Of a stretch of DNA of 64,000 nt, positions 23,542-33,489 are shown piece by piece. Source of the stretch: Cheiracanthium punctorium. Taxonomy: Eukaryota > Arthropoda > Arachnida > Araneae > Cheiracanthiidae. Each line of letters begins with the position of its first letter. The first letter of the stretch is position 1. Where the stretch lies: positions 1 to 64,000 of the forward strand of contig JAWZYV010011910.1 of assembly GCA_038373885.1 (NCBI GenBank), written 5' to 3'. Under the pieces are notes generated by a model that made no database searches, was not told the DNA's origin, and saw nothing but the letters and a program-made list of their open reading frames with translations. The position numbers were made by a program, and so were the translations under genes.

Positions 23542-24647
23542 GAGAGTAACTAATGTCAGGTTAATTTTCAAAAGAAAGAAGTATTTATCATGAAACGTTC
23601 AAAAAAACTTTTGGAATTCTTTTGAACCAAACGTTAATTATAATCTGGAGAAATATAAACTTCCAAGATTTTCACAAAAATTGCTAAATAAACAGTGAGT
23701 ATTGCTCACTTATTATGCATGTTGTATTCATGGAAACATTAGCCCGTTTTCATCACATTCCCTAATATGAACTAATGTTTGCAGTGGGAAAAAAAATTAA
23801 ATCTGACATCAATAGTAGCAATGATTAGAATAAGAATTGATATCGCTTACTAAAAATGTACAGAAAAAAAAATTAAGTATTTGCGTATGTCACTTTGTCA
23901 CTTCGTAAACATTTTGCGGATAATTTATTACTCGCGAAATTACGATTGGAAAACACAGTAACACTTTACGTATTTTTGCAACCGAAAGAAGACTAGCTAA
24001 AATTTGTGTTTCTTTAATTAATGGCAATGGACATAAGGGGATTAAGATTTTTAAAAAAGATATTTCTTATAATATTGTGACAAACAATGCAAACATTTTT
24101 GAATTTATAGACACTGACATATTCGTATTGATCCCAAAAACCACAAGTCACTTTCCCTCTTACTACATTCCTTTAAAATTTTAGAATTCCAGTCCCAAAA
24201 ATAGACCTTCTTTTTCATAGCCCTCCCCCTCCCCCTACGCACTCAAGCATAGTTGAAAAATGATCCTGTTCGTTATTTTAGCATAAAAACTGTTTCGAAA
24301 AACCTTAGATTCCTCAAATATCCATAAATTTGTTTACAGCTATTTTTATTTATTTATTAGTTTTGAAAGAAATTATGCAATACTGAGCAGATTTCGAAAA
24401 ATAATAAAATTACGTCAGAGACTGGGAATTTTTCAGAATGGTTTGCACGATCTTTACTATGCATTCTTCAGTACGGTAAACGTTTAAGAATGACAAAAGA
24501 TTTAAGAGAAAATCTAAATATAGAGTAAATTTGCAATATTTCCTTAAATGAGGATAAACCCCAGCCCGTTTTGTAGAGCAGTATCGGAACTTAAAATGTT
24601 TTGAAGTTGCATAAAACGCAGAGGGGCATTCACGGAAGAACACAGGG
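23542..24647. other. No gene recognised
   Basis: AT-rich DNA without a recognisable frame, RNA gene or repeat family. A C-rich patch lies near 24227. Confidence 0.5.
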
Positions 24648-25359
24648 GGCTAAATCAGGGGATGATTTCTCGCAGAGCGTTCGGGGCAAGCGCCCGGCCC
24701 CCCAACAAAAAGGCGGCCCCTAAATTACCCTTTAAGTTAAAAAATTTGCAAATTTTGATTTTAATTTAAAATAAGAGACAGAGAAGATAATTTTATGAAA
24801 AATAATAGTAATAATGATTACTCTGTTTCTATTTCAAAGCGATTATATTCACATATTTTTAAAGCTAAACGGTATAGTCTCAGGCAAGTATTGAGCGCGA
24901 GCTTATAATTAAGGCGCGGCCTATGTAGTAATGTATGCTGATCGCGAGAAAACCATACAGCTGATTTTCTGTTGCCAGAGAAAAAGGAAATAGCTTTTTA
25001 AGTGGAGTGAAGTGAACATCTATCCCACTATAAATAAATGCTCTGATATAAACACTAGGAAGATAAATACAAATATCTTGTGGAACATGTTACTTGAAAA
25101 ATATGGAATGAAATGAACGATTGAAAATTAAATAATATAATTGAAATGCTCTTATCTTACATAATACTATCATTATCGGAATATTGTATTTCACTTTGCA
25201 TCTTGATTAAAATATCATTATGCTGTAATAACATCTTTCTTTGCATGGGGAAGGATGAAAGTTGTTCTGTAAGGTATAAAAGAGTTTTCCTAAAAAGGGT
25301 CCCCCAATGAAGCTTTTGCCCAGGGCCCCCATCGCTGCAAATTAGTCCCTGGTCTAAAT
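24648..25359. mobile_element. hAT-type non-autonomous element, 696 bp
   Basis: The core is 24656-25351. It starts CAGGGGATGATTTCTCG and ends with the inverse of CAGGGACTAATTTGCAGCG. The flanking 8-mers GGCTAAAT (24648-24655) and GTCTAAAT (25352-25359) agree at 7 of 8 bases. CAGGG ends and an 8-bp TSD indicate hAT. The subterminal sequence 'aagcgcccggccccc' is typical of arthropod members. No transposase is visible inside. Confidence 0.8.
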
Positions 25360-26190
25360 CCCCTCCCAAAGAAATAAAAGTAAAGATTTTTTATTCAATT
25401 TAAAGACACGGATTTCTTTTGATTTAAAATCAAATGGTTAAATTGCATTCATATACGGGTACTAGAACCACAGAATGTGCTATTCAAAGTATTTAATAAG
25501 TGTTCTACCAGTAAAAAGGAGTTTATTCATTATTTTGAAGCTGCGAAAACGAATTTATTTTAATTGAGTGAGCTTTGACGGAAATTTCCATCTGAAAATG
25601 ATTTGGAGCAGAATATAGTTTCCAATGTACATACACAACACCATTCGGATCACCATGAAAAGGAACAGGCCTAAGTTGTCATGTTAAATTTTCCTATTGT
25701 CGTACATTTGGAGATCGAACTCATGGACTGGACTAAAATACACTGCAACGTTAAATATCGGATTATAAACTGGACAATATTAACTTTGCAACCCAGAATT
25801 TTACTATAATGGAGCATACCATATTATCCATCTTGTTGAATAATAACTTCAAATTCACTATGACCTGTGAAAGTGATGTTGCGTGTTTTGCATTGAAAAC
25901 TGGGTGTTAATGTTGGAAATAAACCAAGTAATATCAGTAGCTTTGTAGCTTTGATTTCTTTAGATTTTTCCATAACAATACATAAAAACTCATAAAGATT
26001 CTTTTACTTGAAAAAAGGGAAAGAAAAATTAGCATTGACATAGTGAATGCAGTTGTTGAAAAATAAACTATTATAATGCTCAAGTGAGTAGTTTTATTTC
26101 TTGAATCGGCTTTTTTTATCAGCATGATATTTGAACGTATGAAAGGAATATACACAAGTTCATTGAAAATTGAGGTCAATATGTTATACT
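25360..26190. other. No gene recognised
   Basis: AT-rich sequence. The minus-strand frame at 25934-26245 has no recognisable domain. Confidence 0.45.
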
Positions 26191-26260
26191 CAAGGTCGGA
26201 TCCAGAATTTTTTTCAGGTTGGGGTGGGGTAGAGAGGGGACACAAAGCTCAAATACCATT
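26191..26260 (+). repeat. Repeat terminus with GGATCCAGAA motif
   Basis: The sequence CAAGGTCGGATCCAGAA, then a T run and CAGG..GGGG, matches in pattern the minus-strand sequence near 4510-4530 and 9220-9240 in the tandem array (CAAGAGCGGATCCAGAAAC, or CAAGGGC in unit 3). These are probably ends of one dispersed element family. Its translation (SRSDPEFFSGG) is the repeat read as protein, not a gene. 26211-26258 recurs exactly at 32755-32802. Confidence 0.6.
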
Positions 26261-26633
26261 TCAAAATTGCATGAAAGATGCCATCATCACCAGAAAGCCC
26301 ATACTATGTGGTGTAAATAAATTTCTCTTGAGGTGAGTCGCTCGCACCTTTCACTCTCCCCTTGGATCTGAATATTTGCTTTTGAAATGAAGAATTTTGA
26401 GTAGATCCATTGCTGTGATTTCTAATATACAGCTGATATTTTGAATAAAGGCAGGGTAGGCACACCAGCACTCCGTCCAGTCGGTTCAAATCCACTTGGA
26501 GCATCTTAACTCTGGGATCTAATTTGTGCTCAAAATGACTATGTTTTATGAAACTACACTGAAATTGTTCATGCTGTTGTAATTTTGTTAAATGTTGCAT
26601 ACTTTAAGCTGTTATACTACTGCGCGGTTTTTA

Positions 26634-27151
26634 CACGTAGGCAGAGTGCGAACTGAACATTTTCTCCAGGGGGGGACATTTGAAAGAAAACATTTTCCAG
26701 GGGGGGACACTTGAAAGGAAAAAGGATGGAGGTGCAAATGCTTCACTCACATGATATTACTTGACAAATGCAGTCGCCGACACGTGTGGGAATTGAATTA
26801 TATTCAAACAAAAGTCATAGATTGTTATTGTTCTATGGAATCACAGATACACAAGCTACATACAATGTACCTATATTGGATGACACCCTTGAGAGTTTTT
26901 AGCTTAGAAAAGAGGCAAAATTTTAAGGCAATCGCATTAGAGTATAGTAACAAACAATAAAATACCACCTACATTTTGACTTCTTGACTTCAATCCCAAA
27001 TCTTCACTTACCAGTTTAACGTTTCTTCAGCAGGGGATAAATAGTATCCCTGGCAGGGATCAATTAATATTTCTATAGCCAGGGATATTACATTCTTCAG
27101 CCGGGGACGATCCCCGGCATCCCCCCCGTTAATTCGCACCCTGCACGTAGG
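26634..27151. mobile_element. hAT-type MITE, 502 bp, with perfect 8-bp TSD
   Basis: The core is 26642-27143, starting CAGAGTGCGAAC and ending with the inverse of CAGGGTGCGAAT. CACGTAGG flanks both sides. Subterminal G-rich blocks (CCAGGGGGGGACA twice near 26668 and 26699) face a C-rich block at the other end. The right TSD overlaps the TA and first bases of the TA-flanked element at 27148, so this MITE inserted across that element's left boundary. Confidence 0.88.
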
Positions 27152-28340
27152 GGAAGTTGGGGTACAATAAAACATGCTATCTAAAATCAATTGAATTGTC
27201 ACAGAAAGTTGAAACTCACACACGTATGATAAAAATATGTTCCATATACTAATGTGATTTGGAGACAATCGCATTTTTTTTTTTTACAAGCGATATAGAA
27301 AATTAGTCAATTTTCAAGATTGAAAGTAAATTTTATTACTAAAAATAATTTTGTTTTACCGCTATGTTTTCTTATCGCTTTATTATTTATTTCTCAAATA
27401 TTGTGATCACTGTGGTGTGTCTTTATACTTTCAAAGACAGAATTAAAAAAATAAGTATTAGGAATAAATAAAAGTTTTTATAGTTTGTAGCCTCAATTTG
27501 GAAAATTAAAGATGCTACGATTGAATATTTACATTGAGATTTCCATAGAGTACGTAAAGTTAACCAAGAATTGTTTTTAAATCGTTCTCCATCTTCAGAC
27601 TCTGACGATGGTGAAAATCCAGATTGTCTTTCAACTAAAATCCAAACAGTACAGATTATGAGTTAGTCTCTAATAACATGCATGACGCAAGCAGTATTGC
27701 TCTAAATGATCATGCTTCAGTCCAGGAAAGAGAACTTAAATGTAAAGAAATGTACTCTGTACGTGAAACGAGCAAGTCCAAGCTTCAAATTTGTGCATTC
27801 TTCCGAAATGTTATTTTTGAAAAAACTCTAATTGTATCAAAACTACCACCTTATGTTCGTTCAGGTAGTGCAGAAAGGGAAGCATAAATGTTAATTTTTA
27901 GTTTGATTTTAATAAATTTAATATAAAATGAAAAAAAGCTAATCTTTAATAAAATTATCATGTTTTCAACTCAAGCTATAACAGTTTAATTAAATCTGTT
28001 TTCTCTTTAAATTTCATATTTATGTCTATTAATGTTTATTATAAATGTACATAAAAATATATGCTGAAATGTGTATTTTGACTCATATCATTTGAGTGTT
28101 TGTGAAATGTTATTAAGTGTTTCATTGTACCCCGAGCATACGGGGTACAATGAAACACTGTCGACCTTCACCTTTTGCAATTTTTAAATATGAAGATACT
28201 ATTTACAAACTCAAAAATTCATTTAGATGGGGAAAAGAGTAGGTTAAAAGTGTCCATGAATTTTATTTTTTTACATGCAAATTTCTGAACAGGAAAAAAT
28301 AAATAGTAAATTTTGTTTCATAGTACCCCAACATCCCTTA
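27148..28340. mobile_element. TA-flanked DNA element, GGGGAAGTTGGGGTAC TIRs
   Basis: The left end is TA then GGGGAAGTTGGGGTACAATA. The right end is the inverse AGGGATGTTGGGGTACTATG, then TA. The design matches 15813-17532: a G-rich TIR containing TTGGG(G)TA, a TA TSD and an internal hairpin of TIR-like sequence (28116-28159). A plus-strand stretch near 27570-27660 reads NRSPSSDSDDGENPD, and a 69-codon frame follows at 27678-27887. These could be the acidic C-terminal part of a decayed pogo-like transposase, but no catalytic core is visible. Confidence 0.7.
28116..28159. repeat. Perfect 19-bp-arm hairpin
   Basis: Arms AGTGTTTCATTGTACCCCG and CGGGGTACAATGAAACACT are perfectly complementary around a 6-base loop (AGCATA). 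The arm repeats the element's terminal GGGGTACAAT.AAACA sequence. Confidence 0.9.
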
Positions 28341-29372
28341 CATGGAATACAAAATAAATTGGTAGCTTGGCCAATGGTTCCGTACTTCCGTTCGTAGGAT
28401 TTAAGTCGTAAACTCTTGCTGTGGCATTAAACCTAAATTTCTTATCCACAGTGGGAGATTTGGCTGTTCGGAGACAGATTTTCTGCGGTTGTAACATAAA
28501 TACAGTTCAGGATCTTTTTGAAATTCCCTCATTTAAGACATCCCATCCTGCGGACAGTTATACCTCGCACCGTTTGACTTACAGCCAACAACATATTACT
28601 TCTAAGTTCTTAGTAAAAAAGTATGCATTCCTCTAATAACAAACAGCAATTATCTTAAAACATCCATCACAAAAATTCACTTATAAACATAAGCAGTAGA
28701 TAACATATATTTTATCATTTTAACCATCCGTTATAGCTTTCTTGATGCAATCTTATCTAGCTGGATAACCACCAGGGAAATCCAATCAGGAATGATTGTG
28801 TGTCGTTCTCTAAAACGGAAGATAAATTGTCTGGAAAAAAGAGTGTTCCTCTTTTGCAATTTTCAGCTTCCAGAATTTTTCTAATATCACGATAATGTTA
28901 GTTTGTGCACTTTTATTCAATATGCTTCCAGTATTGGAGTAATATAACCATCGTACGAATGCACTTTTATTGATCTTGTGCAAGTTGTTTTTTTTAATAT
29001 TAGATTTCTAAAATGGTTGTCAAAGAAGTTTTATCGTGGTGTTAAAAGTACACGTTTTGACTCTAAGGTATTTGCCACATCTATGTCCGATATCTTTGAC
29101 TATTTTATTACACGATCACATGACAGGCGGTTAACACCAGTTTTATTTTAATCAAAGAAAGGTTGTGATAACAAAATTTATGCAAAGCAAAATTACTTTG
29201 CACTTAATTTATCTTTTCATAATTTAAGAATTGTCCTTTAATCATTGTCAATAATTGCTAAAAATGTAGAAGCCGATTAACTCTGGATATTATATTTGCA
29301 CACGTGCACCTGTTTGTTATGAACGGCTTTTCAAAAGTCGGACTTTACTGAACTTCCTCGTATGCAGGGTCA
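28341..29372. other. No gene recognised
   Basis: Ordinary AT-rich sequence. The 71-codon frame at 28421-28636 has no recognisable domain. Confidence 0.45.
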
Positions 29373-29682
29373 ATCCCAGACAGCACAGCAAACTTGCATC
29401 AAACTTGCAGCAAGCTTGATTTATCAAGTCAATAAGCTTGAATTAAGCTTGAAAATTCCAAGCGTGTAAGCTTGATGCAAGCTTGAATCAAGTGTTCTAA
29501 TTTACACTTGCCCAGCTTGCATTAAGCTTGACATTTCAAGCTTGAATCAAACTTGACATTTCAAGCTTAAAAAATTTCCTAAATACACGGGGCGCCGATC
29601 TCGCCCCACATATTTTACTTTGCCACGCATTTTCCCCTCTACGCTGAAATTTCAATTTAATTTAATCTGTTTCCATCGAGTG

Positions 29683-29752
29683 TCCGTGGCTAGAATAGAA
29701 CCCGAGACCATTCGGTTCGTAGCCAAGCGCGTTATCCATCCGAGCTACCAAG
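29683..29752 (-). pseudogene. tRNA-Arg(ACG)-like pseudo-tRNA or SINE head
   Basis: On the minus strand, 'tagctcggatggataacgcg' resembles the A-box/D-arm region of tRNA-Arg. The anticodon loop CTACGAA (anticodon ACG) has a mostly paired stem. The T-arm GGTTCTATTCTAG departs from the canonical GGTTCGANTCC. The acceptor and T stems do not pair, so it is not a functional tRNA. It may be the head of a decayed SINE or a captured tRNA fragment inside the 29375-30841 element. Confidence 0.6.
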
Positions 29753-30490
29753 CTTCGATGAAGCTATGACTAAAGTTTGAAGTGAATTATCAAGCGGTTT
29801 TCTGGCCAGATTGATAAGTGGGCGATATGTTATTTGTTTTTTTTTTTATTTTTCCATGGGATGCATCAAAATTAAAATAATGTTATGTGTGATTTAGAGA
29901 CTCTACTAATAGGGAAATAAATATAATATAAACTTAACAGCAGCACACGTTTTAAAACTTTCGCAACACTCATGAGCAATACTGCTGGCCAAAATCGAGA
30001 CAAAGGACTGATTTTGAAATCAAATTCGTACTATAATTGTATTTTATTTTGAAGAATTTCCATATTTGGAAATATAGAATGGGTTTGCTTACTTAACACA
30101 AATTTTGTGTTAAGTAATCTGAAATCAAAGAAACAGATAGTTAAACGTTACTTCGAAATGTTATATCACAGTTGCTAACATGTATGGAATACAAACACTT
30201 TAGTCATTTTTGTAAATATTTCTTATAATAACAAATAATTGAAAAATTTTGCTATTTTTTAACGCTAAAAATTCTCTTTACAAATGTGGTTATTTTCCTA
30301 CATATTGGTATGCAATATTTATATAGAGCATTTCGAAGAATTAAAAATAAGTTAAAATTAATTTATAGAAATATAAATTTGAATTATTTCATTGTTCATA
30401 CTTTATAATTAAAAAAAATTATTTAACTTCTGAATTTTTTTTATCCTTTGTAATTTTATTTTAAAACTACAAAAGTGTAAAATGTAAGAT

Positions 30491-30560
30491 TTTTGGGCCC
30501 TAAAATCTGTAGGCCCTGGGCAGTTGCCCCGTTTTCCTTGCCGGTAATATGGCACTGGTA
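30491..30560 (-). mobile_element. hAT-like terminus (fragment)
   Basis: Read on the minus strand: CAGTGCCATATTACCGGCAA, then AAACGGGGCAACTGCCCAGGGCC. The GC-rich 'ggggcaactgcccagggcc' subterminal block is typical of arthropod hAT-like elements. No partner end or TSD was found. Confidence 0.4.
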
Positions 30561-30843
30561 ATAAAATACACATCTTTTACGAACTTTCAGCAAATTTGAG
30601 GACGCTAGACAATTAATGTCCATTCTCTTTCACAGATGGCGCCATCAACGCTCCTTTAAAAAGAAAAAATCAACCGAGTATAAATTGTCAAGCTTAAATC
30701 AAGCTGTATTTAAGCTTGACAATTCAACTTGACTCCTGCAAGCTTGCTGCCAGCTTAGAATGAGTTGAACTGTCAAGCTTGCATTAATGCGTCAAATTCA
30801 AAGAAATGTCAAGCTTGATTTAAGCTTATGTGCTGTCTGGGAT

Positions 30844-32754
30844 ACAAAAACCATTTTTCCTGCTATTTTGAATACTCAGCTTCTTATAAAATTTACATCA
30901 TCAAAAGTAACTGCATGTCATTAGAAAACTTGGTGATATTTTGTTCAAAAAAAATTTCATTTGTCTTTATCATCGCAAGTTACTCTCTAATAATGGGGAT
31001 CTAAAAGCTAGCATTGTAGCATCCAAAATCTCGGTAATCTGCGAAGTTTATCTCCATCATTACGAGCTGTTGCAAGCGAATTAATTACAATGACTAAGTT
31101 AACGGATATTATTTATAAAGGCAAAATCTTAGAAACAAATCAGAATATCAATTTTTAACGCTTTAAAATTCTTTGTCTTCATTTCAGGGTCTTACACTAC
31201 AATAAACAGTCTTACATCTTATCTTGACAAAAACACGCAATATTATAATCTATTTTTAATATACGACGCCTACATTTTAAAAACCCTTCCTCCACTTACA
31301 TTTCCTCTTATCAAAATTATTTTTCTTTTAAATTGTTAAAACTGCATGATTTTGCTTTACGGAGAAAACAACTTCAGACTGTATGCCCATTCCTTAGAAC
31401 TACTGAGAATTCTTATTGGAGCAAAAACAAGAGCTTTATTCCTCGAATTAAGACTGGGTTTCAAATTTCTCTAAAGGTTGTTATCAAGAATTTTGCGTTC
31501 AAAATATTTCAATCGTAGGCGTTCTGACAGTATTCAACCAATCAAGTAAATCTCTAAGAGAAAAATATATTTTGTTCTTCATTTAAATTCTATTATTCGC
31601 TCTTGTATAACAATTTATGCATTTGCTATTGAATGGCGCAAGTTTAAACGTGAATGACTCTAACTCTAGGTATTTATAACCCGCTAACTACAAACTTCTA
31701 ACAAATATTTTCGCGAATTAGAATAGCAAAGGATAATGAATCTGCGGACTAAGATTAAGAGCGTCCGTTGCATAGGTGTTGGAGAGTGAACATCTCTCTT
31801 CATTAATGCAATTTTCCAAGTTATTTCCAGAAGGGAAACATCTTACGCACGCATTTCGGGGGGACATCTATTTTACTGGACAGACGCCAACACTGTGGCA
31901 ACAAACCACTAAATCTTAATCTCATCTGTAACAATCATTTACACCGGAAATCACGGCCCTACCGGACGGTTCTGAAACTAACTCGCAAACCAAAGCATTT
32001 ACGAGTGCATTCAACAGCTACCGGAAGCTCCTCTTTCGCCGTCTCATGTACTTGAAGGGGGAAAAGATTGAACTCTGTCTTCATTACGTGTCCGCCAGCG
32101 GATGCGATGATAGTGCGTGAATTATATAGACATGATATACCTATGGAGGCATCTTCTTCTGCCTCCATTTTGTTTCCACTTATTTGGCATCATTTGCAAT
32201 AGCTATTCATCAGTTTTAATTTTAATTCTGTTGGTTTAGTTTCACTGATTCAAAGAATTACGCCATAAGAATTAAATAAATAAAAGCATTCGTCAAACAA
32301 TCATTTTTTTTTCTCCCAGTTTGAGAAAGAGAATATATTTCCTCTACCACTTTCAACAGAACCTTCTTTGTTTGCGTAATTTCATATCTTTTTTTCCTTC
32401 TTACATTTGAAGCCTTTTTTAGATTTCCTAAAATGCGGGTATCAGACAAAAAGTAGAGTGATCTTGTTTGTCAGTTACGGGTGGCTGGTGGCTTGTCCTT
32501 TTCACAATAGATAAAGTCTTAATTCAATTGCAGAAAATACATTTTTTCATATTACTTTGTAACTGCGCTAACCATTGATGTGTGAATCTCTACAAGGCAT
32601 ATACAGCAATATGTCAGATGAATATTTTTTGCTTCCTTTTCTTTAAGTTATCTAAGGCAAAAATGCCATTAAATAGCACTAACTTGATCATATGAAAGGT
32701 TTGAAATTGAACCTTTAATACGATATATAACCTATAAATTATATAACCTATATA
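30844..32754. other. No confirmed gene; less repetitive DNA
   Basis: 31700-32200 is of more even composition than its surroundings and is not obviously repetitive. It contains the candidate exon listed at 31959-32168. The rest is AT-rich with no recognised feature. Confidence 0.4.
31959..32168 (-). CDS. Candidate short coding exon (speculative)
   Basis: A 69-codon minus-strand frame starts at an ATG in good eukaryotic context (acaaaATGG) and begins MEAEEDAS. A possible splice donor (ATAG/GTATAT) occurs after about nine codons, so only the first few codons might be coding. No domain or homologue is recognised, and no TATA box or matching downstream acceptor was identified. The surrounding 31700-32200 segment is less repetitive than the rest, which is the main reason to list it. 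It may simply be a chance frame. Confidence 0.15.
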   Translation of the reverse strand: MEAEEDASIGISCLYNSRTIIASAGGHVMKTEFNLFPLQVHETAKEELPVAVECTRKCFGLRVSFRTVR

Positions 32755-32802
32755 TTTTCAGGTTGGGGTGGGGTAGAGAGGGGACACAAAGCTCAAATAC
32801 CA
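32755..32802 (+). repeat. 48-bp exact copy of 26211-26258
   Basis: A GC-richer 48-base block, 'ttttcaggttggggtgggg' through 'gctcaaatacca', sits abruptly in AT-rich 'cctata...' sequence and matches 26211-26258 base for base. It lies 19 bp from the left end of the mariner remnant. Confidence 0.9.
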
Positions 32803-32871
32803 AAATATATAGAACCTATAATATTCAGAAAGTAAGTACAGATTGAAAAAAATTAGTGCATTTTTTTTTTT

Positions 32872-33017
32872 GCCAATTTTATTTTTACATTAAAGAGCAT
32901 ACCTTAAACTATTTTTCTACATAGTTTCCGCCAATGTTCAAACCCTTGTCGTAGCGGGTTACCAGCTTTTCTAAACCTTCTTTATAGAAACTGCTCGCCA
33001 GTGACGATAACCACGAC
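32872..33017 (-). repeat. Left arm of the mariner inverted repeat
   Basis: An imperfect reverse complement of 33277-33421. It includes 'gtttccgccaatgttcaaac' facing 'gtttgaacattggcggaaa' and 'gggttaccagcttttcta' facing 'tagaaaagctggtaaccc'. Confidence 0.85.
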
Positions 33018-33385
33018 TTTAAGAAAACTACGGCGTGCAATTCAAAACAAACAGAGAGGAATGCTCAGTAAAGGAATTGTGTTGCTCCATGACAATGCTC
33101 GGCCCCATCCTGCTGGTGACACACAAAGGATAATTCGACGGTTTCGTCAGGAGCAGTTCGACCACCTGCCGTACTGCCCAGACTTGGCGCCGTCCGATTA
33201 TCAATTGTTCCTGCACGAAGCGCGAGTTAGGCGCCAAGCGCTTTGGATCCGACGATGAAGTGAAAAATGTTGTGGAGTCGTGGTTATCGTCATTGGCGGG
33301 AATTTTCTATGAATAAGGTATAGAAAAGCTGGTAACCCACTACGACAACTGTTTGAACATTGGCGGAAAGTATGTAAAAAAATAG
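33001..33385 (+). pseudogene. mariner transposase, C-terminal fragment
   Basis: The 85-codon frame at 33001-33258 contains LLHDNARPH and LPYCPDLAPSDYQLF. The aspartates at residues 31 and 66 are separated by 34 residues, as in the mariner DD34D catalytic triad. A frameshift follows YQLF. The next frame continues with RFGSDDEVKNVVESWL and ends at a stop at 33383-33385, with one internal stop after GIFYE. The N-terminal DNA-binding domain and first catalytic aspartate are missing. The apparent start lies in the inverted-repeat arm and is not a real start. The protein would be inactive. Confidence 0.88.
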
Positions 33386-33489
33386 TTAAAGGTATGCTCT
33401 TTCATGTAAAAATAAAATTGGCTTCAATACCATTTTGAAAAAAAAAAATTGTAATTTTTTTTTTCAAAATGGTACTTTATTTCCGAATA

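Larger units (their letters stand above)
29373..30843. mobile_element. 1.47-kb element, CCCAGACAGCACA TIRs, AAGCTT clusters
   Basis: The core is 29375-30841. Perfect 13-bp TIRs CCCAGACAGCACA / TGTGCTGTCTGGG are flanked by AT on both sides (a 2-bp TSD). Both subterminal regions (about 200 bp on the left, 160 bp on the right) are packed with the palindrome AAGCTT, usually as CAAGCTTGA. I count 15 copies, all but one in these two regions. Such clusters may be transposase-binding sites or may favour folding. The interior holds a tRNA-Arg-like segment and a hAT-type terminus but no transposase. It resembles the 109-bp MITE at 8222 in its CCC start, AGCACA motif and 2-bp TSD. Confidence 0.8.
32822..33489 (+). 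mobile_element. Rearranged mariner element, ~664 bp, TA-flanked
   Basis: The left end is TA then TTCAGAAAGTAAGTACAG, a mariner-type terminus. The right end is the degraded inverse TTCGGAAATAAAGTACC, then TA. The left 146 bp (32872-33017) is an inverted copy of the element's own 3' region (33277-33421): the transposase C-terminal codons and 3' flank. It has replaced the 5' half of the gene, so the element can fold on itself. Only the transposase C-terminal third remains between the arms. Confidence 0.85.

Noticed and set aside
23274..23543. Plus-strand 89-codon frame
   Set aside because: It lies wholly within a tRNA-derived SINE on the opposite strand.
29683..29752. Functional tRNA-Arg gene
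   Set aside because: The acceptor and T-arm stems do not pair and the B box departs from consensus, so it is listed as a pseudo-tRNA or SINE head.
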